A stretch of 64,000 bases of DNA from NCBI RefSeq assembly GCF_000801105.2, contig NC_079517.1:14694001-14758000 (forward strand). Direction: 5' to 3'. Each line of letters begins with the position of its first letter. Within the stretch, counting starts at the first letter, position 1. This document shows, piece after piece, positions 52,944 through 63,964 of the stretch. Both the position numbers and the translations under genes were made by a program. The notes under the pieces are model-generated. The model was not told the origin of the DNA and searched no databases. It saw only the letters and a program-made list of their open reading frames with translations. This DNA comes from Raphanus sativus (Eukaryota; Streptophyta; Magnoliopsida; Brassicales; Brassicaceae).

Positions 52944-52983
52944 GTTTGACTCCAAGTTTTGAGTCACAATTGGTAATTCTCCC
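52944..52983 (-). repeat. Right terminal inverted repeat of the MULE
   Basis: Ends in CCC at 52983. The reverse complement starts GGGAGAATTACC and contains GTGACTCAAAACTTGG and TCAAAC, matching the left end. Followed by target duplication AAAAAACAA (52984-52992). Confidence 0.85.
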
Positions 52984-53212
52984 AAAAAACAAACTGTTAC
53001 ACAAAACTATTTTAAAACCATTTCATGATAAAAGAATACATCAACATAGAAGACACATCCTTTGACATGTTAATAAATTTTTGTAATTAAAACTAATATA
53101 TTTGAGAAATGATCTCCAAAAGACAAATATAATAACAACTTTTCAACAAATGCAACTTTTGGATGAAACAACACCACTTCTGGAATTAATTTGGATTCCT
53201 ATTATTAATAGA

Positions 53213-53530
53213 TAAATCAACTTCTCAATCTGAAGGAGAAATTGGTATTGAATATCAATTTCTGTCTTTTAGTTTTATGCATAATTTCATTTGATGAACT
53301 TTATTACAATTTTTAGGATGATTACAACCGTCATTCAGAAGATGCATTTACATTAAAATTATTCAAATAAAAAAATTATGGATACATGATAAGGTTTTAT
53401 TTTCAAACAATGTAAGCTTCAAAAGAGATATAGAAAGCTATGTAAAAATGTTTAAGTTTTGCTTATATTTTACTTATACATTTCTTTTTATTTTGTCTTC
53501 AATATTTTTATATATTTTGTATAATTATTA
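53213..53530. repeat. Repeat R, right part of the interrupted second copy
   Basis: Continues repeat R from 37426. Shares CCGTCATTCAGAAGATGCAT, TTATGGATACATGATAA and the TTTTGCTTATATTTTACTTATAC stretch with copy 1 at 36987-37290. Confidence 0.88.
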
Positions 53531-53872
53531 TCAGAAATAAATTCATCATCAAAGTTATTTTATAATTTTATTTCAACGCTTTTAAACAATTATATACAGT
53601 CACATTAATTTTATGGAATTATAATTATTAAGATTTAGGACTGAAACAATATACTTAAATTAAAATGAAAATTAAATTATGTTTTAGACCTTTTTGGGTG
53701 GTATCTACCATTCTTAGTTAAAAATCAACATCTTGTTTGACTTTATATCTCTATGTATTATCGAAAGTAACAACATTAGATTCAAATACTCATTGATAAA
53801 CATGTATTCATTCAAAAAAAAATTGAGAACCAGTTATTCACCATCAAATAATTTATACAAACAATAACTTAA
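53531..53872. other. AT-rich DNA, no gene seen
   Basis: No gene, repeat family or element end recognised between repeat R and the next Helitron. Confidence 0.5.
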
Positions 53873-54738
53873 TCTATCTTATTAAAACAGAAACATTACA
53901 ACTTATTCTAGGTGAATTTTAAAGTTGGAAATTATGTAATTAATGTTATATTAATCTACTTATTATTAGATATGCCTTTTTATAAATAATTATTATCAAC
54001 CATTACCATAGATTTTCACTTCTTACCTTATTATTATATATACTACGCATATTTCCTTATATTGCATATATTTTACTATAAGCTAGATACATCCCCTAGC
54101 ATATTATACTATAAGATAGATTATTAATAATACATCTACTAACATATAACAATATACGACATATTACTAATAATATAATATATTATATGTATTCATTAAC
54201 TTGCATTTATCAATATTAACAATACTATGAAGACGACTAACTCTATACTTTGAACATATAAACCATGATATACTAATTTATAACAAAAATAATATTACTG
54301 TTACAAATTAATTTTTATAAAAATTATTTATAACAGCAATTTGTTATATAAGATAAATTTAGTCAAGACCCAAATCTCTTTTTCTGTTCAGAAAAAAAGA
54401 AACCTACGAATATATACCATTAAGCTAGCCAAAAATCTTCCGAATAAATAATAAATTTCACCAACCCAAAAAATAAATTAAAAATATAACAAAAGATACT
54501 ATGTTTGAAATTTAGCTCACTAGGTCGGGTATAAATCTATTCATTTCAGGTATGAGTTCTTCGAGTTCTCAACATTTGGATCTAATTAGGTATTTGATAT
54601 TTTTTTGTCCTGATCGATTTTTTTCGGTTCCGGATCATTCTAACTTTTTATATTATAAATCTTAAATAATATACAACATATATATAAAATATATGAATCA
54701 AAAGATAAACCTGCACAGGCGCGCAGGTCATGATCTAG
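53873..54738 (+). mobile_element. Non-autonomous Helitron, complete
   Basis: Starts TCTATCTTATTAAAACAGAA at 53873 after A. It ends with hairpin CCTGCACAGGCGCGCAGG (about 54710-54727) and TCATGATCTAG at 54738, followed by T. Length is 866 bp with no coding sequence. Its start matches the elements at 23988 and 2240, and its TCATGATCTAG end is the same as that of the minus-strand element at 1111. Confidence 0.9.
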
Positions 54739-55232
54739 TTATCAATTAAAGCAATAACCATATCTTGCTAGGAGTTCATACATAACATTTTAAGTATCAT
54801 ATTATATATGTTTATATTCTTATATTATAACATTTCTTAAAATGAAATTCGGTGAATTTCAGCTACAATTCTCATCAGTTGGTATTTTTAAAACTTGCAA
54901 CTTTGTTGGGATCTTTAATCGTCCCAAATCGTTTTCATTCGACGTGATGACTTGTTTTCGCTCATGGTCCATTGTTTTCATATTCTCCTTTTATTGTAAG
55001 ATATAAATATTTAAATTAAAAATAGAGAAAAAAGTTTTGAATCGAAACCCACACTTTAATTCTTTTGGATTCAATTTCTCTGAAAATGTGTTTCTTGTCA
55101 TAAGCTCTTTGAATTTTGTTTTTTCACTGATAAAAATACAAGGAGAAAGAATGATACTATGTTACTATAACATGAAGCAATTCTGTGGTTAATATACAAT
55201 TAATCCTTTCATTGATGACAAGAAAATATGAT
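54739..55232. other. 3' flank of ABC1K3 and AT-rich DNA
   Basis: No gene seen. The right side should hold the ABC1K3 3' untranslated region. SYP52, which I expect near here from Arabidopsis gene order, is absent. Confidence 0.5.
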
Positions 55233-57652
55233 CTATGCATTTGGTGATGAAGACGGTGTTGTGGCTCGAAGTAGTTGTTGCAGAAACCTAGCAGCAAGAC
55301 GTTGCCCTACACCTCCTGCAACACGTCCTCCAAGTCTTCTTGCTTCCGGTTGTTGTAACACCTGATTAACAAACAAACAACAACAATCCAAGAGTATACT
55401 TGAGCACATACATCACTCAAAGTACACTATTGTGATTAGGTTAGTGCACAATGTCAATGATATATTATTATTACCTGTACTATTGGCTGCAAAATAGCTG
55501 GGTCAAAGCTTTCTGAAGACTGAAGAAGGCTCCATATTCTTGAGACCTGGTCCCTTAGCTCAAGAGTGCTTTCGAGTTCCGCGGCACTCATTGTAAGAGG
55601 ACCATTCCCATTTCCATTGAAGACAAGAGATCTCAAAAACACAGGCATGGAATTGTATGTATCAACAACAGTCCCCAAAGCAATTGCTTCACTGACTCTC
55701 ACAGCTTCTTTAATCACCAACAGTCTAAGCTCTTCGCCGTTTGGATCAAGGAGAAGCTTCAAAACAGGTTGTAGAGCCTCTTTCGCTGAGAAATCCCTAT
55801 CTTTACTCCCCTGTTGAAGAAGGTTCTCAAGTCTATTCCACCTAAACTTCCCATCTTTGAACAGAAGCTCGATAAGAGCATCTCTTAGATAAGGGTTCGG
55901 ATCAGTGAGAAGCCTCTTGGCAAAATAAGGGTACGATGCAGCTAACACTTTGAAATTAGGATCTGCGTAAAGTGCCAAGCCTTCAAGCACAGTAAGCGAC
56001 CTCAGAATCAAAGCATAGTAAGGTGGGACATTAAATGGATACTGATAGAAGACAGCACCTAAACCATCAACCAGGGTTTTAAAATTGAGCTCGCTGACCG
56101 TATAAGTAAGCGCATCGTCAAAGAAGTCTCTGAGAGCTGGTACGATGGGAGTAACATCTACATCAGGGGACAAGAACTTCAAAGCATAGTAATCTCGAGC
56201 CATGGCTTCGTAATCTCGGTTGACCAGATGAACAACATGGCCTATGATAGCATACCTAGCTTCCTCCGGTGTCTCACTCATCATGCCAAAGTCTAGAAAG
56301 GCAAGTTTCCCATCAGGTGTTGCCAAGAGATTACCAGGATGAGGATCAGCATGGAAGAAACCATACTCTAATAACTGCCTTAAGCTACACTGGATTCCTG
56401 TATTCACGAGGTCAAGAACCTTCAAGCCTTGACTCTCGATAGCAACCTGTTCGTTCAGTTTAGTTCCCTCTACCCACTCCATCGTTAGGACTTTGCGGCT
56501 GGTGTAATCCCAGAAGATATCAGGCACAAGAACATCAGCTTTATCAGCATAGAGCTTCTTAAACCTCCTAGCGTTCTGCGCCTCCTGGACGTAGTTCAGC
56601 TCCTGATAGACTCTGCAGGCGAACTCGTCGATAAGGGCGAGGACATCGGTGGTGATGAAGTCTGCGTACTTGTTGACGAGTTTCCCAACTCCTCTGATGA
56701 GGTAGAAGTCGAGGCCAATGGCTTCTTCGATCCCAGGGCGTTGGACTTTGACAGCGACAACCTGACCTGAGTACCTAAGGTGAGCTTTGTAAACCTGGCC
56801 AAGACTAGCTGCCGCGATCGGCTCAGGGGATACAGAGGAGAAAATGGATTCTAGAGACGTATCTAACTCTCTTTCAATGCAAGCAAAAGCTTCTGCGTCA
56901 GGGAAGGTTGGCAAAGCATCCTACTTCAACAGAGAAAGACAAAGTTAGCGAGAGAGAGAGAGAGAGAGAGATGTTCTCCTATAAATCAAGAAGAGAGGTG
57001 AAGTGAACCTGAAGCTCAGCAAGTTCTTCGAGGTAATCAGGTGGACAGAGGTCAGGTCGGGTGGATAAACCTTGACCCAACTTAACAAACGTAGGCCCGA
57101 GACGAGTGAAAATCCTTCGGAGCTCACCAGCTCTCTTCTTCATGTTCAGCTCTAGCTTCCCTTGCCTCTGATCAATCCCTAACTTCAGCGCGAAGCCACC
57201 TAAAGCTGACAATATCTCCACACTTCTTCGCAAAGCCTGGTTTTTGGCAATAATCATCTCTCTCTCAGTTAAAAAGTTGAAAACTTTAGAGAGAATTCAA
57301 AACTCAGGAAGAGCTATAATAAAACCTTGAGAGGCTGAGAGCCATGTTTCTTGGCGATTAGCTCCGGGGAATAAACAGAGGCATCAACTGCACGACTTAA
57401 AGCTCGTGCCTCCGCTTGAAGATCATCCGCGAGATCAGCCCGTCGGTATTGGAGTTTAGAGGAAGGGGAGGGGCTTGCCGCAGCTCCGTCTTCTCTGGGC
57501 TTTGCAGCTTGAACAAGAGCTGCACGCGTTATTGATCTCTTCCGATTCGCCAAGAAAAGTTTGGATTTTTCACCGTTTCTTCTCGAATTGCGTATGGAAA
57601 CACCGTCGCCGGTTAGAGTTATACCCAGCGACTGAGTAGCCACGAGACTCAT
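55233..57652 (-). CDS. ABC1K3: ABC1K3, plastoglobule ABC1-type atypical kinase, 4 exons
   Basis: Atypical kinase of the ABC1/ADCK/UbiB family. In Arabidopsis ABC1K3 sits on chloroplast plastoglobules and acts with ABC1K1 in prenyl-lipid (tocopherol, plastoquinone) metabolism and photoprotection. Exons: 57652-57326, 57236-57009, 56920-55475, 55361-55233; all GT-AG, 709 residues. The N-terminal 50 or so residues ([26 protein letters not shown]) look like a transit peptide. Family motifs are [14 protein letters not shown] (KxGQ), [11 protein letters not shown] (Ala-rich loop), [31 protein letters not shown] and FLDFGMM. All key residues are present. A GA microsatellite lies in intron 2 at about 56949-56970. 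It is on the same strand as NHX6 and about 600 bp away. Confidence 0.95.
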
Positions 57653-58257
57653 CGTGGTAACTTACTCCGGGAAAATCAGAGAGAGACGCCAGTTAACAGC
57701 CATGAAAGAGAGAGAGATAGAGAGGTTTAGAGGAGATCTTGGTTTGTGGTCCACACTTTTGGCGTGACGTGTTACTTTCTCTATTAGAGGAGCATTCGGA
57801 CAGCAATTGAAACCAAAACTCTGTCTACCTAACAAGCTTACTTTTAGTTATGAACTTATGATAACGTGGTTTACTCATTAGAGTTCGGTTAAGTGAACCG
57901 GTTTGTACCGGATAGACTCATACTTATCTTTCTATCTCGATATCTTCTTCGATCGAGTCGAGACTGATTATGTTGAAAACACTGATAAAGCTTCGTGGGA
58001 TATTGGATATTGATAAAGTATAATCTCAGCCATGGCCATTAAGGTTTTCTTTTTGTCTAAATGTAATTAGTCAAAACAATAATCCACTAAGGTTTCATGG
58101 TGAGGAACACAGTGAAAGTAAAGTGTATTCTGACTACTACTATTACTCTCCGACCACGATACCATTTGTTTTTCTTTTTTATGTACACCAACCGCTGCTT
58201 CACTATGATGTCTCACTGTCAATGTGAACCAACTCGGTTTCTCTCTCTCATACAATT
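57653..58257. other. ABC1K3 promoter and NHX6 3' flank
   Basis: Contains the ABC1K3 leader on the left and the NHX6 3' untranslated region on the right. No separate gene. The 62-codon minus-strand frame at 58067-58255 starts inside this 3' region and has no support. Confidence 0.55.
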
Positions 58258-58779
58258 TTATCCCCTGTTATAAAAATCAACTCTTCTAGTAAAAGGAGTT
58301 ATTTCTTCTGCACACACAAAAAAAAGACCAACCCGTTTCAAATTTTAATGGGTGTTGATAAATAATAAAAGCTTGAAATAGTGGGGGAGTATAATCAATA
58401 TGTTGTTACCATGGTGTTGCTCATTGTTATCATCATCATCATCATAGTCTCCGTTGTTACTTGTGAAGAACGGTGTTAGGTAGTTCTTGTCTAGTTCTGT
58501 AAATGACGCAGCGCTGGCACAAAAACATAACAGAACAACACGAATGGTTTATGTTTTGTTTCTAGTGTGTTAATGCAAACTTAAAAGCGATTAATCAGTA
58601 ATGTACCTCTTATGAAACTCTCTTAGTTTTGTCCTGAATCCACTTCCTGATGGTGAATCTTCATCATCAAACCTAGTCATATACCGATTGTTCACCACCT
58701 CAAAGCCCTGACCAAAAACATTAGAGAAAAAAAGAAGATAGTCATTAACCATGTTGTGTTTTCAGTATCAAGAGACCAG

Positions 58780-58810
<31 letters not shown>

Positions 58811-61800
58811 TACTTTCACTCGACTTACATCACCAAGGGTTGTATCATGGCCATCACCTACAACCTCTAGGGCTTCAAGCATTGTACCAGTGGATCCTCC
58901 AATAAGCAACACCTGAAATCCATTTCAGTAAGCATCAATGATCAGATAAGATGCAATATAATTTGGCTCGGCGATCAAGCAATAGAAACCCTCTGATCGG
59001 GTAGTTCAGTTATAAGCAAACTGTTAGTTTTTAAAGAAGGATGGCTTACCGTTACAACAACAATGGCTGTAGTTGCTGTGAAGATAGTTTGACCATGTCC
59101 TTCTGGGAGATCATGAACAGATTGCAGAGCAAGAGCAAAAGCCATCGCACCTCGAAGTCCTATGCAATCCACAAGTCTTGTTTACTTTTTACTTGAGTAC
59201 TGAAAACAATACCTACATACGGAAACTAAGAGCAGTATCTTACCACTGTACCAAAGAGCTTTTTGATGCGTCATAGGTATTTTCCTATGGGCAGGTCGTA
59301 CAAGGTTGACCAAATATCCACAACCAAACACATTCGCTGCCCTGAGTAAGACATACACGCCAGTAGTAACAGTATCAGACACGAAAAACAACACACAATT
59401 TGCAATTTGGAAATGAATGCATGTATACGTGAAACAAAAAAAAAAAGCGTACCTCGCAATTACTATGAACAACTGAGGTTCGTCACGAAGGATGAAAAAG
59501 TTAAGGAACAACAGCAGTTTATACAATCTGAATTTCAAATGAATAAAACTTGTGTAAAGGATACAATAGAGAAAAGGATGAATCCCACGTGTGACCAACT
59601 GTGATTTTCCATGGCAATATCAAAGCCCATGTAGATGAACCTGTAGATTTTATCATTTGGAAACGTAACGTCAAACCATTGACAGAAATCAACCATCAAA
59701 ATGCTTGAGAGTGTACGAATCAAATGTATACACAAATGTCTCTGCGAGGGAAGATATCAGATGAAAAAAGGAAGACACAAATCGCTGAGAATTTGTAGAC
59801 AAGTTTGAGTAGGTGTAGTGCTTCATGACCTGAAAGGCACAAGCAGTTTCCATTATACTACTTTACTTTTGGCTGAGAATCATAACGCACAAGACTCATA
59901 GAAATATAAAGAAACTTACAATCCCAGTAAATAGAATCGATACGATGCCAGATAGACTGAGACCTTCAGCAAGCATGTATCTAGCACAAGGAAAACAAAG
60001 TTAACAACCGTACAATCTCTAAGAGCGTGAACTAAAGAAGACAATAAAGCAATTATATAAGGGATATATTACTTACGAGAAATATGGAAAAAGCACAAAG
60101 AGGCAGCACTCCAAGTTCTGCAGACTGAAAAAAGGAGTGAGAAAATCAGAATAAAATATTTCAATGCGGACAGCGGACCATTAGAAAACTTTCAGACATA
60201 GAACTATGGTCACTCACTTGTCAACATCTAACCCTGCATACTTGAAGAGGTGCTTTGCATTAAGGCTAACAACTCGTTTATGTATGAAATGAAACAAAAA
60301 TATTTCATAAGAAATAAAACCGAAAAAGGATATGAGAGCTGATATAAATCCAACTCCAACCCCTGCAGAAGCACACATTTGTCTCTATTATAACCCACAA
60401 AGCACACATATAGGAAAATATAATGACATTGGAAAAGTTGAGATGCTTGAAAGATCAAATTTAGTTTGGTATTCATATAAATAATTTCCTTGGGTTGCTC
60501 AAACTTGTCAATAACTTCAAGATATTTAGCAGCGTCCATGCCAAACCATGCATGTTAGCATACAAATATAGAGAAAGGAAGGCATATGACAGAAGCAAAC
60601 CTGCAGACATTGAACCGACAAAGGTTTCGAGAAATCTGACTATCACCATAAAGAAATTCTGACCAGCTGATTGACTTCTTACCAAGGACATTGTCCTGCA
60701 CCCCAGTTTAAAGCCTGTTTAGAATATCATACGATATCGTCTTTCACAGTATATTTTGAATTAGCTTACATACCTGTACAGAGATATGGCCATCTTCCAA
60801 AAGCAACATACAAAAAGAGAAAAACCTAATAAGTAATGTGATATTTTTCATTCTAATCTAAGGAATCAGAAATAAGTACTCAAACACTACTAACAGCATC
60901 ATTCAAAACCGATTCTCCAAAGACCAGAGCATACAAATTTACATCCGATCCAAGTTCCTGCGAAACAATACAGTAGTAAGAAGTGGGTAGATATCTCCTG
61001 TTTCGAAAATAGAGAATCTCTCAGAAAATCAGCAAAAGGAAGTACCTGAAATATAGACAAGACAGTGACAGGATCAGTGGCAGAGATAAGGGAGCCAAAC
61101 ATGAGACACTCAACGAATGGAAGTTTGTACATGAGAAACATCACGCCGCCGAGGTACCTTCAATAGAGAAAAAAAAAAGAGTTTATGAATAACAAAAGGA
61201 GGACCTTTCCAGTCAACAAAAAGAAGCCATTCACAGGACAGAGATACATACACTAGCACGCCAGTAACCATGGAAGCCACAAAAGTTCCAAGTACAGAAA
61301 AAGTGACAATGGCTCCAAAGTTCGAAAAGAAAGGTTTCTGCATAAAATCCAACAGCAAAGTAAGCATATCAAGAACAAGGATCCGATCTGAAACAAAAAA
61401 AATAAAGACATAAGAGGTCTCTGCACTTACGGGTTGTAGACTGAATCCAGACTGGGTGCAAACAACTAAGTCAAGGAATAGAACATATTTTGTTGCCAAG
61501 TTGAGAATCATGAAAACAAAGTATGACACATAGAGATGTATGTATGTGTAAAACAAAAGGATATAATATGATGGGCGGTAGCAGAAACAGGAAGAAGAAC
61601 TCATCGTGGAAGTTGAACCATGTCCTGAACAAAACGAAAAAAATTGTTTAGCATTGGAGAATACTCGCATACGTATTAACAGATAATTCTATATATAAAA
61701 GTAATTATACTCCGTTGAGTTTCCAGGTTAGTTGAGAAAGACAGATAATAGCAATAAAAAATTGATAATTATATTACTAAAAAATCAAAAAGAAGAACTT

Positions 61801-62140
61801 CAACGAACGAACCTTATGCTAGTCTCCGTGTTCGAGATGTTCGCTAAACCACCAACGATCAACCCTAATTTTTCCACAAATTTCAACAAGGAATCAAATC
61901 AAAAACCTTCGATCGCAATGCAAATGAGTGAGGAGGGCAGGGGGAAGGAAACAAACCGATGAGAAGGGAAGCACTAGCTTCGGGAAGATAATAGAACTTA
62001 TGACGGCGAAGGACATGGCCAAGCACGAAAGAGAGGACAAGCATCATGATCTGAAGCAAAATCCCCACTCCCGCGGCTTGCTGCTGCTTCTCTTGCCCTT
62101 GCGGATCGTGAATCGCCGGCGAAATCTGCAGCTCCGACAT
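58258..62140 (-). CDS. NHX6: NHX6, endosomal Na+(K+)/H+ antiporter, 22 exons
   Basis: CPA1-family cation/H+ exchanger of the Golgi, trans-Golgi network and endosomes, important for vacuolar trafficking. Exons: 62140-61957, 61864-61813, 61624-61565, 61455-61431, 61337-61252, 61157-61046, 60957-60895, 60793-60774, 60695-60601, 60362-60334, 60249-60218, 60124-60077, 59980-59920, 59829-59732, 59640-59565, 59472-59453, 59341-59244, 59159-59050, 58912-58829, 58707-58607, 58513-58410, 58307-58258. They join to 535 residues, the Arabidopsis length. I used [10 protein letters not shown] as the start because it matches the orthologue; an in-frame upstream ATG (62165) also exists. Visible features are many hydrophobic helices, [11 protein letters not shown] (amiloride-binding-like), the [10 protein letters not shown] ion-site motif and [12 protein letters not shown]. 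Introns 3 (61456-61564) and 10 (60250-60333) are AT-AC with U12 signals. Confidence 0.94.
60250..60333 (-). other. U12-type AT-AC intron (NHX6 intron 10)
   Basis: Starts ATATCCTTTT, ends GCAAAGCAC, with CCTTAAT branch-like sequence about 10 bases before the end. Splicing gives [14 protein letters not shown] as in Arabidopsis. The 84-base intron is a multiple of three without stop codons. Confidence 0.88.
61456..61564 (-). other. U12-type AT-AC intron (NHX6 intron 3)
   Basis: On the minus strand the intron starts ATATCCTTTT and ends TTTGCAC. TTCCTTGAC, an exact match to the U12 branch-site consensus TTCCTTRAY, lies about 15 bases before the end. Only this splice restores [11 protein letters not shown]; no GT-AG choice does. 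Confidence 0.92.
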
Positions 62141-63172
62141 CTTCTTCACGCCTCCCCACACCCCCAAAATTGAGATTCTAGGGTTTTCTATAAATGTTTA
62201 GTTGATCTCTCTAAGTTTTGCTATTGTTCGTGTTCTTTGTTTGTTTGTTCACACCGATGTGAGTTAATGAAACTCGTGGGATGGATAGAGACTTTCTTGT
62301 TTTGTGAGTGGAGATGCGTTTTGCGTTTTATAGGAATCCGCGTCCCCACTGACTTTTCAGGTGGGTTTCCGTTTTGGGCTTTAATGGGCCTACGCGTTTT
62401 TGCGCGATAAAAATTATTGGCCCAGCGGCTCTATAGATAATTAAGAATTTCTAAATTCTAATTTACCGTTTACATAAATTCCACAAAATATTCAGATTAA
62501 TTTTTTTTTTTCGACTGAAAAAGAATATATTTCTTTTTTGAGAAAAAGAACATATTAACTTGAAAGTATGTTATCTGAATATAAACAGGGGGTTAAAGCC
62601 ATCTTATTTAGACTTTTACTACTCAAACTTCTTAGATAACTTAATACATTAACAAATTATTTTATTAATTTTAATATACAGAATTCATGGATTGTGTGTT
62701 GGACTATGCGACATGAGGCAAGCTTAGTTGTTGCCCCATTGTCCCATTGAGTTAGTGAGAGAGATGAATTCATTTACACGCATCGAAGACATACACATAT
62801 ATTACAATACACAATTCCACATATCATCATCATCTTACGAAGATGCTTCTCAATAACCCTTCTTGTAAAAGTTCAAAATAATAATAATAATAACCCTTCT
62901 TGTATCAATATTACACATATCATTATGTAACCATGGTTATCAAATAGCTACCATGGTACATATTACTTAAACCTAAAAAGTGAATTATATAACACAGAAC
63001 GTGATATTAGGGACAAGGGAGTGATGTACTTATGCATCAAATTACAAAACATCTGAAAGCAAATCTTGCCTTCATTAGATCTCTTATATCTTATTGATAT
63101 ACTTATTGCTGAGGATGAATCAAACTTCTTTTACTTATAGATACCACACATCTCCTCAGGTTTCTTAGGAAA
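62141..63172. other. NHX6 promoter and intergenic DNA
   Basis: The left part is the NHX6 leader and promoter (TGGGCC/GGGCCT boxes at 62378-62425, near TATA-like TTTTATAGG). The rest is AT-rich with no gene. The right end is the 3' flank of the next gene. Confidence 0.5.
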
Positions 63173-63964
63173 TCAAACCTGTGAGAAAATTTGAACAAAG
63201 GACGCATGAGTTTTGAAAAGATTGCAGATAGGATGATTGCATTTAGATATATTCAAGCTTACATGGGCGTGCTCGGTTTTGCATTTCTGAAGCTCTTCTT
63301 CTGCACAGATGAGCCTATGGACACACACACAAGAAATAATATTTGGCTTATAAAACACAAACAACCTGAGAAAGAAGTATTTTACAAGGAGGAGATTGTC
63401 AAAGTTACTTACCTCCATTGCAGGTCGGTTATTTCATGGAGCAACTCTTTCTCTCTTTCGTGTGCTGCTTCAAGCTGTGGTTCAATGAAGAACAATTCTG
63501 CTGAGTTCTAATTCGTATGATTCAATACTGTTTGCAGATGATTACATACCATTGATTTCTCAGTAGGAACTACACTAGGTTGTTGTACGTTTCCTGGTTC
63601 AACTGAACGTCCTTCTAAATGAGAGAAACAAAGGAAATTCAAACCCCGTTGCAATAAGAATGCAATAAAAAAGTGTGAATGGAGACATAAATTAACCTGT
63701 CATCTCTCTGTTGGTGAGTACTTTCATCATATGCAGAATGCTATCCTGTTTTTTTTTTGGGACGATGTAAATTATGCAATAAAGTGTTTCATCTTTATTA
63801 CTTGGTATAAAGAAAGCATAAGGCATACATACCCTTTCCAATATATTGGTTTGCAGAACTGGATATACCAGCGGGTAAACGTATGAGCTGGTTAGGTTTG
63901 GTAAAGGGGCATCAGCTCCTGAAACCGAGGGAGGTAGAGAAGCAGCAGAATGGTGGCCGAGCAC
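63173..63964 (-). CDS. Unidentified protein, 3' end only (runs off the window)
   Basis: Six in-phase exons on the minus strand: 63964-63833, 63745-63697, 63614-63550, 63507-63413, 63314-63263, 63178-63173, all GT-AG, ending in TGA after HAHV. The first visible exon begins at an AG acceptor, so the start lies beyond the window. The readable part is a Ser/Pro-rich stretch (SAASLPPSVSGADAPLP), then PVLQTNILER and DSILHMMKVLTNREM. A charged, probably coiled-coil C-terminus follows (EAAHEREKELLHEITDLQWR, then AEEELQKCKTEH). I do not recognise the family. It is not the receptor-like kinase I expect after NHX6 from Arabidopsis gene order, so gene order may differ here. Confidence 0.6.

Larger units (their letters stand above)
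39967..52983. mobile_element. Mutator-like element with transposase and DUF1985/Ulp1 genes
   Basis: Terminal inverted repeats of about 40 bp (39967-40005 and 52944-52983) share GGG...GTGACTCAAAACTTG...TCAAAC. The 9-bp target duplication AAAAAACAA lies directly outside both ends (39958-39966 and 52984-52992). The element holds a MURA-like transposase gene on the plus strand and a converging Ulp1-like gene on the minus strand. Its non-coding DNA is dominated by the palindrome GACGACTTA...TAAGTCGTC. Assembled length is 13,017 bp, including a 100-N gap and a probable 2.7-kb artefactual duplication; the true length is probably near 10.2 kb. The gene content recalls Kaonashi/VANDAL elements of Arabidopsis, although those are described as lacking long terminal inverted repeats. 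Confidence 0.88.
37427..53212 (-). mobile_element. Helitron (minus strand) split by a nested Mutator-like element
   Basis: On the minus strand the element starts TCTATTAATAATAGGAATCC at 53212, preceded by A. It ends with a hairpin (TGCGACATCGCA, about 37442-37453) and TTCATTACCTAG at 37427, followed by T. The flanks join to give TTTAAA^TAAATCAACTT, exactly the intact form in the neighbouring copy of repeat R, which proves both boundaries. Without the inner MULE and its target duplication the Helitron is about 2760 bp: 37427-39966 plus 52993-53212. No Rep/helicase sequence was seen, so it is non-autonomous. A GC-richer stretch at about 38230-38480 could be captured host DNA, but no gene was recognised. 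Confidence 0.85.

Noticed and set aside
61110..61670. A continuous 186-codon reading through NHX6 exons and introns 3 to 5
   Set aside because: The frame includes AT-rich intron sequence. Splicing with the AT-AC intron restores the conserved protein and is preferred.
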